Source: Holophagaceae bacterium
GTDB taxonomy: Bacteria > Acidobacteriota > Holophagae > Holophagales > Holophagaceae
Assembly (NCBI GenBank): GCA_025363715.1
Contig: JANYLR010000104.1
Coordinates: 42,044 to 106,043 of the forward strand
DNA length: 64,000 bases
Direction: 5' to 3'
Under the pieces are notes generated by a model, which saw only the letters and a program-made list of their open reading frames with translations, had not been told where the DNA came from and did not search any database. Shown here piece after piece: positions 9,665 through 20,030 of this stretch. Position numbers and translations under genes: made by a program. How positions within the stretch are numbered: position 1 is the first letter of the stretch; each line of letters starts with the position of its first letter.

Positions 9665-9991
9665 GTGGACCGTGAACTGCTGAAGGGCAGCACCCCGCTG
9701 CTGCTGTTGTCGTTGCTCTGCGAGGGGCCCATGTACGGCTACCAGATCATCGAGACGGTCCGGCAGCGTACGGATGGAACCTATACCTTGAAAGAGGGGG
9801 CTTTGTACCCGGCCCTCCACAAGCTGGAGGCCACGGAATTCATCAGCTCCTACTGGGAAACCCAGGAGAATGGCCGGGAGCGCCGCTACTACTCCATCCA
9901 GCCCTCGGGGCTGGCTTTCCTGAAGGCCAAGAAGAAGGAATGGAACCAGTTCGTGGATATGGTCCAGGCCTTCGTGGGGCCGAAAGTCTAG
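9665..9991 (+). CDS. PadR family transcriptional regulator
   Basis: MDRELLKGSTPLLLLSLLCEGPMYGYQIIETVRQRTDGTYTLKEGALYPALHKLE (GTG start). Confidence 0.93.
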   Translation: MDRELLKGSTPLLLLSLLCEGPMYGYQIIETVRQRTDGTYTLKEGALYPALHKLEATEFISSYWETQENGRERRYYSIQPSGLAFLKAKKKEWNQFVDMVQAFVGPKV

Positions 9992-10000
9992 CGGGTAGCC

Positions 10001-10759
10001 GTGTCCAGGGCGCTGGAGGCCTATCTCTCCCAAGTGGGTTCAGGCCTCCGAGGTCTGACGGCCCGACGTCGGCTCACGCTGATCCGGGAACTGAAGGCCC
10101 ACCTGCTGGATGAGGCCGAGGCCCGGGGCATCGATTCCGAATCGGCCATGGCGACCCTGCTGGCGGAGAAGGAACACCCCCTCCATCTGGCGGAGGAAAT
10201 CGCCTCCGGAGAGGGCCAGGACGCCAATCACCGGAGCGGAACCGCCCTCGCCGCGGGCATGATCATCGGTCTCGCCACCGGCGGGCACCTGTGGATCGAG
10301 GGGTGGCGTTGGTACATCTGCCTGGCCTTCGCCCTGGCCCAGGGCCTGGCGGTGGGGTCCGGCTACTTCTGGGTGCGCCGCCATTGGCTACGGCTCAATC
10401 TCTGGGCCCGGACGGCGGTGGCCGTGCTCATCACGTCCCTCTTATCCATTCCCCTGGGTTTCACCACCCACCATGGCTTCAGGCCCACCCGCCTGCTCTA
10501 CGGTGCCTTCACCGGCTACCTGCTGGAGCGGCATAGCCAGCCACGGCCCCTGTGGCAGACCCTGCTGGAGCCAGTGGTGTTCACGGCCTTCATGTTCTTC
10601 ATCGAGATCGGGGTGGTGGGAAGGATCCAGTTCCACTGGTGGCAGGTGCCCCTGGAACTCAGCTTCAATGCCACCATCCTGTTGAGCGTGATGTTGGCCT
10701 CCCGGTTCCGGCGCATCCTGGCGGAACGCAGAGTATTGACCCCCCAGGAACAGGGTTAA
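10001..10759 (+). CDS. HAAS/DUF1700-like N-terminal domain membrane protein
   Basis: YLSQVGSGLRGLTARRRLTLIRELKAHLLDEAEARG...LGEE-like start then TM helices; follows PadR as is common for this pair. Confidence 0.7.
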   Translation: MSRALEAYLSQVGSGLRGLTARRRLTLIRELKAHLLDEAEARGIDSESAMATLLAEKEHPLHLAEEIASGEGQDANHRSGTALAAGMIIGLATGGHLWIEGWRWYICLAFALAQGLAVGSGYFWVRRHWLRLNLWARTAVAVLITSLLSIPLGFTTHHGFRPTRLLYGAFTGYLLERHSQPRPLWQTLLEPVVFTAFMFFIEIGVVGRIQFHWWQVPLELSFNATILLSVMLASRFRRILAERRVLTPQEQG

Positions 10760-10812
10760 TGCTCTCCGGGGAGACCGCCTGCTCGCTTTGCTCACTACGT
10801 CCCCCCGGGCCC

Positions 10813-10843
10813 CACTTCGCAGGCAGAGCCTGCCTGCGAAGTG
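10813..10843. repeat. Perfect 14-bp inverted repeat with 3-nt loop
   Basis: CACTTCGCAGGCAG-AGC-CTGCCTGCGAAGTG read directly. Confidence 0.85.
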
Positions 10844-10968
10844 TGCCCCTACCGGGAATCCCCCTTGAGTCAACGATCTTCCGGCGGTAGACTGGTCGTC
10901 TTGCGTGGACAAGCCGCGTGCACATACCCCGCTCATGGGGGCATCCGGTCGGTCCCAGGAGGAAAGCG

Positions 10969-11226
10969 ATGAAGGAAAAAATGCACCCCGAACTTCATGA
11001 CGTGAAGGTTCACTGTGCCTGCGGCAACGAGTTCATGACGCGGTCCACCAAGAAGGACATGCGCGTGGAAATCTGCTCAAACTGCCACCCGTTCTTCACG
11101 GGCAAGCAGCGCCTGATGGACACCGAAGGCCGAGTGGAGAAGTTCAACCGGAAGTACTCGAAGAAGGAAGCCGCCCCTGTCGTCGAGCCGACGCCCGAGG
11201 CCGCTCCGACCACCACCGAAGCCTAG
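10969..11226 (+). CDS. rpmE: 50S ribosomal protein L31 (zinc-ribbon type)
   Basis: [63 protein letters not shown]. Confidence 0.96.
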   Translation: MKEKMHPELHDVKVHCACGNEFMTRSTKKDMRVEICSNCHPFFTGKQRLMDTEGRVEKFNRKYSKKEAAPVVEPTPEAAPTTTEA

Positions 11227-11239
11227 CTGAACTGTTCCA

Positions 11240-11275
11240 AAGGACGGGCTGAGCCAATCAGCCCGTCCTTCTTTT
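11240..11275 (+). terminator. Rho-independent terminator after rpmE
   Basis: AAGGACGGGCTGA-gccaa-TCAGCCCGTCCTT followed by CTTTT. Confidence 0.9.
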
Positions 11276-11284
11276 ATGTGTGCT

Positions 11285-11311
11285 CCAAATCCCGGCGAGG
11301 CCGGGATTTGG
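11285..11311 (+). promoter_or_regulatory. Perfect 12-bp hairpin in prfA leader
   Basis: CCAAATCCCGGC-gag-GCCGGGATTTGG, 21 nt upstream of the prfA ATG (11333). Confidence 0.6.
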
Positions 11312-11332
11312 AGGCAGCTGAAAGGATGGGTC

Positions 11333-12406
11333 ATGCTCGATCAGCTTGAAGCCGTGGAGTCCCGCTTCCAGGAAGTGGAGGCGCAGCTCCAGGATCCCTC
11401 GGTGGTATCGGATCCCAAGCGCCTGCGCGAGCTGTCCAAGCTCCGGGCCGAACTGGAGCCGGTGGTGCAGGCCTTCCAGGCCCATCGCACCCACCTCCGC
11501 CAGCTGGAGGAAGCCGAGTCCATGCTGGGCGACAAGACCATGGATGCCGAGCTGCGGGACATGGCCGCTCTGGAGGTCTCCGAGTTGAAGAAGGCCATCG
11601 CCGAGGGCGACGCTGAGATCAAGCGGCTGCTCGTCCCCAAAGATCCCATGGACGCCAAGAACGTGATTCTCGAGGTCCGCGCGGGCACCGGTGGTGAAGA
11701 GGCGGCGCTGTTTGCGGGAGAGCTATTCCGCATGTACATCCGCTTCGCCGAGCGCCGGGGTTTCAAGGTCTCCGTGCTGGACGAGAGCGATGCCGATGCC
11801 GGCGGGCTAAAGGACGCCACCGCCGAAATCCAAGGCGAGGGTGCCTACAGCCTCTTCCGTTTCGAGAGCGGCGTCCACCGCGTCCAGCGGGTGCCCAAGA
11901 CTGAAACCCAGGGCCGCATCCACACTTCCGCCGCCACCGTGGCCGTCATGCCCGAGGCCGAGGAGGTGGATATCGAGATCCATCCAAAAGATCTGCGGGT
12001 GGATACCTTCTGCTCCGGTGGCAAGGGCGGCCAGAGCGTGAATACCACCTATTCCGCCGTGCGCCTCACTCACCTGCCCACCAACACCGTCGTGCAATGC
12101 CAGGACGAGCGCAGCCAGATCAAGAACATGGCCAAGGCCATGACCGTGCTGCGCAGCCGCCTGCTCCAGAAGGCCCAGGACGAGGCCGACGCGGTCCACT
12201 CGGCCCTGCGCAAATCCCAGGTGGGCAGCGGCGACCGTAGCGAAAAGATCCGCACCTACAACTTTCCCCAGGGCCGCGTGACGGACCATCGCATCGGCGT
12301 CACCATCCACCAGATCGATAGCTTCATGGGAGGGCTCATCGAGCCCATCATCGAGCCGTTGAGGGCGGCTTTTGAGGCGGAGCGGCTGCAGGCGCTGGAG
12401 GCTTAA
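11333..12406 (+). CDS. prfA: Peptide chain release factor 1
   Basis: GGQ motif (GGKGGQSVNTTYSAVRLTHLPT) and RF1-like C-terminus. Confidence 0.95.
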   Translation: MLDQLEAVESRFQEVEAQLQDPSVVSDPKRLRELSKLRAELEPVVQAFQAHRTHLRQLEEAESMLGDKTMDAELRDMAALEVSELKKAIAEGDAEIKRLLVPKDPMDAKNVILEVRAGTGGEEAALFAGELFRMYIRFAERRGFKVSVLDESDADAGGLKDATAEIQGEGAYSLFRFESGVHRVQRVPKTETQGRIHTSAATVAVMPEAEEVDIEIHPKDLRVDTFCSGGKGGQSVNTTYSAVRLTHLPTNTVVQCQDERSQIKNMAKAMTVLRSRLLQKAQDEADAVHSALRKSQVGSGDRSEKIRTYNFPQGRVTDHRIGVTIHQIDSFMGGLIEPIIEPLRAAFEAERLQALEA

Positions 12407-12473
12407 AGGGGGACGCTCCTCCCGTCTGCCTCCCGATTTTGATATCGATCCGCCGAAAGCGGATCGCGGGGAA

Positions 12474-13307
12474 CTACTTCCGGAGAGTGACTTTTTCCGC
12501 CGCGGTCAGGCTGAAACTGACGGGCTTGCCGGAGGGGATGCGGATGACCGTATCGGCCGTACCCGCGGCAACGGCCGTGCCTGCGGCGGCACCCAGGGCC
12601 GCGCCGCCCAGGGCGTGGTCGTTCTTGTTCTTCTTGTCCGAAAGGATGCCGATGAGGGCGCCCAGGGCCGCGCCGCCGCCGATGTACTTGGCGTTGCGTT
12701 CGCCCTTGGCAGTGGCCACCACCACGTGGGTATCCGTATCGATGCCGACTCCGGCGATCTCCGTGAGGCGGATGCCCAAGGCACCCTGGCCATTGCTCAG
12801 GCGACCGGCCGCGGCACTCTGGGTGATGACGCCCCGGGCGCTGCTGCCGGCGCTCCACACCAGCCTGCCGTCCTGGACCACATCCGTGGCCAGGCTGCCT
12901 TCCCAGGCATCGCCGGCCTGATCCTTCTCAGTGCTCAGCTCCCGGGCCAAGCTGATCTCAAGCTTGGTCCCCACGGGGACCTCCACCACCACGGGCTTGG
13001 GGGCTTCCTGGGGGGCAGGGGCCTGGGCCAGGGTGAGCGCTTCCTGCTTCTTGACCTCGGCGCGCTTCTTCGCATCGGAGACCTGCCGTTCCAGGGCCTT
13101 GACCTGGGATTTGGTGAGGTGCTCGACATCTTGACCGGTGGCCTTCCCGGACTTGGCTTCGGCCAGCTGCTGCTCCAACTGGGCAACCTTGGCCTCGGCA
13201 GACTTGGCGACCTCCTCAGCCTGCAGGGCGGCTTCGCTCTTGCGGTTGCAAGCCAGGGTCAAGGCGAGGGACAGAGCCAGGATCAAGTTGGGCAGCCAGG
13301 GACGCAT
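12474..13307 (-). CDS. Putative lipoprotein with coiled coil and glycine-zipper region
   Basis: Lipobox LALTLAC; coiled coil; GGGAALGALIGILSDKK...GGAALGAAAGTAVAAG. Confidence 0.7.
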   Translation of the reverse strand: MRPWLPNLILALSLALTLACNRKSEAALQAEEVAKSAEAKVAQLEQQLAEAKSGKATGQDVEHLTKSQVKALERQVSDAKKRAEVKKQEALTLAQAPAPQEAPKPVVVEVPVGTKLEISLARELSTEKDQAGDAWEGSLATDVVQDGRLVWSAGSSARGVITQSAAAGRLSNGQGALGIRLTEIAGVGIDTDTHVVVATAKGERNAKYIGGGAALGALIGILSDKKNKNDHALGGAALGAAAGTAVAAGTADTVIRIPSGKPVSFSLTAAEKVTLRK

Positions 13308-13383
13308 GGGACCTCCTGAGGAGTGGAAAGCGTGCCGTATAGTAGGTCATCCCGTCAAGGGACCCTGGGAGCGAGTCCAAGTA

Positions 13384-14433
13384 ATGGCCCAACCCAACCT
13401 CAACCCCCGCGGCGAATCCGTGCTGCGCACCCTCATCGAGACCTACCTTGAGGAGGGGGAGCCCGTGGGCTCCCGGTTGCTGGCCAAGCGGTACCCGGAG
13501 TCCCTGTCCAGCGCCACGATCCGCAATGTCCTGTCGGATCTGGAGGATGAATCCATGGTGGCCCAGCCGCACACTTCGGCGGGTCGCATCCCGACGGAGC
13601 GGGCCTACCGGTACTACGTGGATCGGTGGCTGAAGGCCATGCCGCCGGACCCCGAGGTGGAGGGACGCCTGTCCGCGGCCCTGGATGGGCTCGATCTGGA
13701 CCCAGAGTCCTGGGCCCGGCATGCGGGCCGGACCTTGGCCGAGGTCATGGGTGGTGTCTGCGTGGCCCTGCCCCTCCCCTTCACCCAGAGTCGGCTGGTG
13801 CGGCTGGAGTTCGTGCCCGTGGGCTCGGGACGGCTGGTGGCGGTCTGGGTGGGCAGTCTGGGTGAAGTGGAACACCGCCTCATGGAGAATCCCTGGAACC
13901 ACTCCGCAACCGTGCTGACCGAACTGGGCAACTACGCCACGGCCCAGTTCGCCGGGCTGACCCTGGCCGAGTTGCGATCCCGCCTGCTCGATGCTTTGCG
14001 GGTAGGCGTCCAGCAGGGGGAAACCATCCGGCTCCGCCTCCAGGAGCTGGCCGCCCGCTGGCCGGAGGATCCGGGCGCCGCCGACCCGCCCGTCCTGATC
14101 TCGGGCCTGGGTCGTCTGGGCGGCCTGCCTGAATTCGAGGATGTGGCCCACTTCCGGGATTTGGTGGCCGCCTTCGAGGAACACGGACGGCTGGCCCGCC
14201 TCCTGAATGCCTTCGCGGGCCGGGCCTCCGAGGACGTGCAGCTCCTGCTGGGCAGCGAGAATCCCTATTTCGAGGCCTGGCCCCTGGCCACGGCGGTGCG
14301 GACCGTGGCCCTCGGGCCCGCGGGCTTCGTCACCTTCGCCTTGGTGGGGCCCCTCCGGATGGACTATGGACGGGTCATGGGGGGACTGCGGTGGTGGTCC
14401 CGGCAGGTCCAGAGTCGACGGGACCGAACCTGA
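13384..14433 (+). CDS. hrcA: Heat-inducible transcription repressor HrcA
   Basis: NPRGESVLRTLIETYLEEGEPVGSRLLAKRYPESLSSATIRNVLSDLEDESMVAQPHTSAGRIPTERAYRYYVD; upstream of grpE-dnaK. Confidence 0.94.
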   Translation: MAQPNLNPRGESVLRTLIETYLEEGEPVGSRLLAKRYPESLSSATIRNVLSDLEDESMVAQPHTSAGRIPTERAYRYYVDRWLKAMPPDPEVEGRLSAALDGLDLDPESWARHAGRTLAEVMGGVCVALPLPFTQSRLVRLEFVPVGSGRLVAVWVGSLGEVEHRLMENPWNHSATVLTELGNYATAQFAGLTLAELRSRLLDALRVGVQQGETIRLRLQELAARWPEDPGAADPPVLISGLGRLGGLPEFEDVAHFRDLVAAFEEHGRLARLLNAFAGRASEDVQLLLGSENPYFEAWPLATAVRTVALGPAGFVTFALVGPLRMDYGRVMGGLRWWSRQVQSRRDRT

Positions 14434-14487
14434 GGATTAGCCCAGCCAGCCATCGCCCTTCCGCGCCCTTTTGCTTATACTGCCACG

Positions 14488-15186
14488 ATGCCCACTGAGA
14501 ACCCCCAGCAGCCTGATGCCAAGCCCAATCTGGTGCTCGGGGAAGCCGAGGACATGGTGGACCTCAACCTGGACGAGCCCCTGGAGGGGGATCTCCAGTC
14601 GGTGGCCGACGAAGTGGCCTCCGAGTACCACACCCAGGTGGTGCCGGAGTTGGAGCTGCCGGATCTCCCCCAACCCTCCATGGACCTGGATGGAAGGCTG
14701 GACCTCGAATCCGCCCTCACCGAGGCCGAGCACCAGATGGAGGATTTGCTCCGGCGCGAGGCCGAGCTCATGGATCAGCAGCGCCGGATGGCCGCGGACT
14801 TCAACAACTTCCGCAGCCGCGCCCAGCGGGACATTGCCCTCGCCGTGGAACAGGCCGAGCGCAAGATCCTGTTGGAGATGCTCCCGGTGCTGGACAACTT
14901 CGATCGTGGCCTGAGCGCCACCTACCAGGATCTCGAGTCCTTCCAGTCGGGGGTCGAGCTCATCCGCAGGCAGTTCCTGGAGGCGCTGCGCCGGCTCAAC
15001 GTGGAGCAGCTGCCGCTCCAGGTAGGGGACCCCTTCGATGCCCTCAATGCGGAGGCCCTCACGACCTTCACGGATCCGAACCTGCCCGATGGCGCCGTGG
15101 CGGCCATCTATGAGCGGGGCTTCAGCCTCAAGGGGCAGTTGCTCCGAGCCGCCCGCGTGGTGGTGAACCGGAGCCAGGGGGCCTAG
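14488..15186 (+). CDS. grpE: Nucleotide exchange factor GrpE
   Basis: RRMAADFNNFRSRAQRDIALAVEQAERKILLEMLPVLDNFDRGL. Confidence 0.93.
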   Translation: MPTENPQQPDAKPNLVLGEAEDMVDLNLDEPLEGDLQSVADEVASEYHTQVVPELELPDLPQPSMDLDGRLDLESALTEAEHQMEDLLRREAELMDQQRRMAADFNNFRSRAQRDIALAVEQAERKILLEMLPVLDNFDRGLSATYQDLESFQSGVELIRRQFLEALRRLNVEQLPLQVGDPFDALNAEALTTFTDPNLPDGAVAAIYERGFSLKGQLLRAARVVVNRSQGA

Positions 15187-15275
15187 GGAAAATCCTAGTC
15201 AGGTCCAATGCTTATGATGGATGCACCATCGAGATGCCAGTACGATGAACCTGTTAACCCCTCGGAGTAGCACCC

Positions 15276-17138
<1,863 letters not shown>

Positions 17139-17145
17139 GGTTCGG

Positions 17146-17174
17146 TCCTCGGTCCTCAGTCCTCAGTCCTCAGT
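17146..17174 (+). repeat. Short tandem array (TCCTCRG)x4, left flank of four-helix-bundle cassette
   Basis: TCCTCGG TCCTCAG TCCTCAG TCCTCAG T read directly. Confidence 0.95.
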
Positions 17175-17193
17175 GGGGGGCCGTTGGCCCCCC
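17175..17193. repeat. Perfect GC hairpin GGGGGGCC-gtt-GGCCCCCC
   Basis: Directly follows the TCCTCAG array. Confidence 0.9.
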
Positions 17194-17213
17194 GCTCTAT
17201 AGAGGGTTCGATC

Positions 17214-17621
17214 ATGCGGGATCATCGAAAGCTGATTGCTTTCACGAAGGCGCGGGAGCTGGCCCTGGAGGTGTACCGGGCCACCTCGATGTTCCCTCGG
17301 GAGGAGCAGTTTGGATTGACATCGCAACTCAGGCGGGCATCAGTGTCCATCTCATCCAATCTAGTGGAGGGTTGCGCCAGGCGGAGTGAACGAGATTATC
17401 TGCGATTCGTGGATATGGCACTCGGATCGGCCCGGGAATTGGAATTCCAATTAGAGCTAGCCCAGGAATTGGGGTTTTTAGGAGAGAATGGACGTTTGAT
17501 CGGGTTATCCCAGGAGGTTGCCCGATTGGTGGCTGGACTTGCCAATTCCTTGGCGAATGTCCGTTCCAGGGACGGGAGCTGCCAGAACGCCGGTTCCCAT
17601 CCACTGAGGACTGAGGACTGA
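17214..17621 (+). CDS. Four helix bundle protein (23S rRNA intervening-sequence protein family)
   Basis: MRDHRKLIAFTKARELALEVYRATSMFPREEQFGLTSQLRRASVSISSNLVEGCARRSERDYLRFVDMALGSARELEFQLELAQELGF. Confidence 0.92.
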   Translation: MRDHRKLIAFTKARELALEVYRATSMFPREEQFGLTSQLRRASVSISSNLVEGCARRSERDYLRFVDMALGSARELEFQLELAQELGFLGENGRLIGLSQEVARLVAGLANSLANVRSRDGSCQNAGSHPLRTED

Positions 17622-17649
17622 GGACTGAGGACTGAAGACTGAGGACTGA
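17604..17649 (-). repeat. Short tandem array (CTGAGGA)x~6.5, right flank, inverted relative to 17146-17174
   Basis: CTGAGGA x4, CTGAAGA, CTGAGGA, CTGA; reverse complement of the left unit. Confidence 0.95.
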
Positions 17650-17656
17650 CCCAACA

Positions 17657-18814
17657 ATGAAACGCGACTACTACGAAGTGCTCGGTGTCTCGAAGGAGGC
17701 CGGGGCCGACGATCTGAAGAAGGCCTACCGCAAGCTGGCCATGGAACTGCATCCGGACCGGAATCCCGGAAACAAGGAGGCGGAGGAGAAATTCAAGGAG
17801 GCCGCCGAGGCCTACAGCGTGCTGTCGGATGCCGAGAAGCGGAAGGTCTACGATCAGTTCGGCCATGCGGGCCTGGGCGGCGCGGGCGGCGGCGGGCAGC
17901 AGTTCCAGTTTGATCCGAACCAGTTCGCGGATTTCGAGGACATCCTGGGCAGCTTCTTCGGCGGGGGGATGTTCGGCGACCTCTTCGGCGGCGGCCGTCG
18001 CCGCGCCACCGGCGAGGAGCGGGGCTCGGACCTCCAGTACAACCTCAAGCTCAGCTTCCACGACGCCATCTTCGGGAAGGAGGCGGTGGAACTCAGCATC
18101 CCCCGTCTCGAAGCCTGCGATACCTGCCATGGCTCCGGTTGCGAAGCGGGTTCAAGGCCCGAGACCTGCCCCCAGTGCCGGGGCGCCGGGCAGGTGGCCG
18201 TGCGACAGGGCTTCTTCCAGATGCTCACGCCCTGCCCCCGCTGCCAAGGCCGGGGACGCGTCATCCCCAAGCCCTGCCGCAGCTGCCATGGCGAGGGAAG
18301 AGTCCACCGGAAATCCAAGGTGAGCTTCAAGGTGCCTGCGGGCGTGGACCGGGGCACCCGGCTCCGGCTGCAGAACCAGGGCGAATCGGGCCGTTCCGGG
18401 GGCCGCACCGGCGATCTCTACGTGGTCTTCGAGGTGGAGCCGGATGCCCGCTACGAGCGGGATGGCAGCGATCTGCACCGGCGGCTGGAGGTCCACTGGC
18501 CCCTGCTGGTCATGGGCGGGACCCTCGAGGTCGAGACGCCCTATGGCGCGGACAAGGTGAAGCTGGCCCCGGGCACCCCCGCCGATCATGTCGTGAAGCT
18601 GATGAACGCCGGCGTCCCCCGGCTGCAGGGCAGCGGCCGCGGCGACCTCTACCTGCATCTGCGGGTGGCGGTGCCGAAATCCCTGAGTGCCGACCAGCGT
18701 CAGCTCGTGGAACAGCTCCACCGCAGCCTGGACGGCGGATCCGCGCCAGTCGAAGAGGAAGGCTTCCTCGCCAAGGTGTTCGGGTCCGAGAAGGGGAAGA
18801 AGAAGCGGAAGTAG
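17657..18814 (+). CDS. dnaJ: Molecular chaperone DnaJ
   Basis: J-domain with HPD ([10 protein letters not shown]), G/F region, four CxxCxGxG-type zinc motifs. Confidence 0.95.
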   Translation: MKRDYYEVLGVSKEAGADDLKKAYRKLAMELHPDRNPGNKEAEEKFKEAAEAYSVLSDAEKRKVYDQFGHAGLGGAGGGGQQFQFDPNQFADFEDILGSFFGGGMFGDLFGGGRRRATGEERGSDLQYNLKLSFHDAIFGKEAVELSIPRLEACDTCHGSGCEAGSRPETCPQCRGAGQVAVRQGFFQMLTPCPRCQGRGRVIPKPCRSCHGEGRVHRKSKVSFKVPAGVDRGTRLRLQNQGESGRSGGRTGDLYVVFEVEPDARYERDGSDLHRRLEVHWPLLVMGGTLEVETPYGADKVKLAPGTPADHVVKLMNAGVPRLQGSGRGDLYLHLRVAVPKSLSADQRQLVEQLHRSLDGGSAPVEEEGFLAKVFGSEKGKKKRK

Positions 18815-18827
18815 GCGTCAAGAACTC

Positions 18828-20015
18828 TTAACCCGCCACCACGACTCTCCCCTTGCCCTCCTTCTTGGCCCGCAGGAGCGCCTGATCGGCCTGTTCGATG
18901 AGGTGCCCGGCGCCGTTGGCATGTTCGGGATAGGCTGCCACTCCGGCGCTGAGCGAGATGGCGAGCTGTTCCCGGCCCAGGTCCAGGGGATGCTCCCGCA
19001 GCACCTGGAGCAGGCGCTCGGCCAGCTTGCTGGCGCCCTGAGAGGTGGTGCTGGGCATGAGGATGCAGAACTCGTCGCCGCCATAGCGGTAGAGCCGGTC
19101 ATGGGCGCGGCAGAGCCGCTGGGCGATGCTGGCCACGGACTCCAGCATGAGGCTGCCGGTGGGATGGCCGTGGCTGGTGTTCACGCGCTTGAGGTCGTCG
19201 ACATCCAGGAACAACAGGGCGAGGGGTTCGGCCTTGGTGGCCGCAGAGCGCACGGCCTGGGGCAGCTCGGCCTCCAGGCAGCGGCGGTTCTGCGCCACGG
19301 TGAGATCGTCCTTGAAAGATAGCGCCCGGCTTTCTTCCAGCTGCCAGGCATTGAGCAGCAGCGGCTCCATATCATCGAAGCCCCGGAGGAAGCGCTCCGG
19401 CGATTCCCTGGGGTCCACCAGACGCAGGATCCCCAGCTGTTCGGAAGGGGCCAGCAGGAAGGCCTCACCGCGCCGGAGGAGCTCAGCCGCCTCCTGGCGG
19501 GGCAGGGGGGCTTCCGGGAAGGCGCCATCCCCCGCCCGCTGGTAGAACGTGTCGTCCCGACGCAGCCAGATGGCGCCGCCCGTGGCTCCGGAGAGCCGGA
19601 TGGCCCGTCCCAGGACCAGCCGGAGCAGCTCGTCCAGCGAAGCCATGTGCATCATCTGGCGGAGCCAGCCCTCACTGCCCAGGTCCCGCTGGCGCAGGTG
19701 CAGCAGGGCTTCCCGCGCGGCCTCCAGGGGCCGGTCCTGGAGGAGCACCCAGCCGGGCCGGAGGCTCAGCACGGCGCTCACGGCTTCCGGCTCCGCCTTC
19801 TCCACCCACCAGAGGATCTCGTGCCCCTCCTCGGGGATCAGACGGGGGTCCGGGTGGTTCGCCACCAGCACCAGGGAACCGGGGCCGGGGCCCGGAAGGA
19901 TCTCGTGCCCCCACGCCGCCAGGGCCAGCCGCAGGGTCTCCCCCGCGGCGGAGGGATGGACGTCCAACCAGTGGATTCCAGGCATGAGGCTCCCTGATGA
20001 CAGGCTCTTCGGCAT
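18828..20015 (-). CDS. GGDEF domain diguanylate cyclase
   Basis: DDLTVAQNRRCLEAEL...FLDVDDLKRVNTSHGHPTG...RYGGDEFCILMPSTT. Confidence 0.92.
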   Translation of the reverse strand: MPKSLSSGSLMPGIHWLDVHPSAAGETLRLALAAWGHEILPGPGPGSLVLVANHPDPRLIPEEGHEILWWVEKAEPEAVSAVLSLRPGWVLLQDRPLEAAREALLHLRQRDLGSEGWLRQMMHMASLDELLRLVLGRAIRLSGATGGAIWLRRDDTFYQRAGDGAFPEAPLPRQEAAELLRRGEAFLLAPSEQLGILRLVDPRESPERFLRGFDDMEPLLLNAWQLEESRALSFKDDLTVAQNRRCLEAELPQAVRSAATKAEPLALLFLDVDDLKRVNTSHGHPTGSLMLESVASIAQRLCRAHDRLYRYGGDEFCILMPSTTSQGASKLAERLLQVLREHPLDLGREQLAISLSAGVAAYPEHANGAGHLIEQADQALLRAKKEGKGRVVVAG

Positions 20016-20030
20016 GGGAGAAGGTTCCGC

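Noticed and set aside
13308-13383. CIRCE operator before hrcA
   Set aside because: No TTAGCACTC-N9-GAGTGCTAA-like sequence seen in the hrcA leader or between grpE and dnaK
17146-17649. CRISPR array
   Set aside because: 7-bp contiguous tandem units with no spacers
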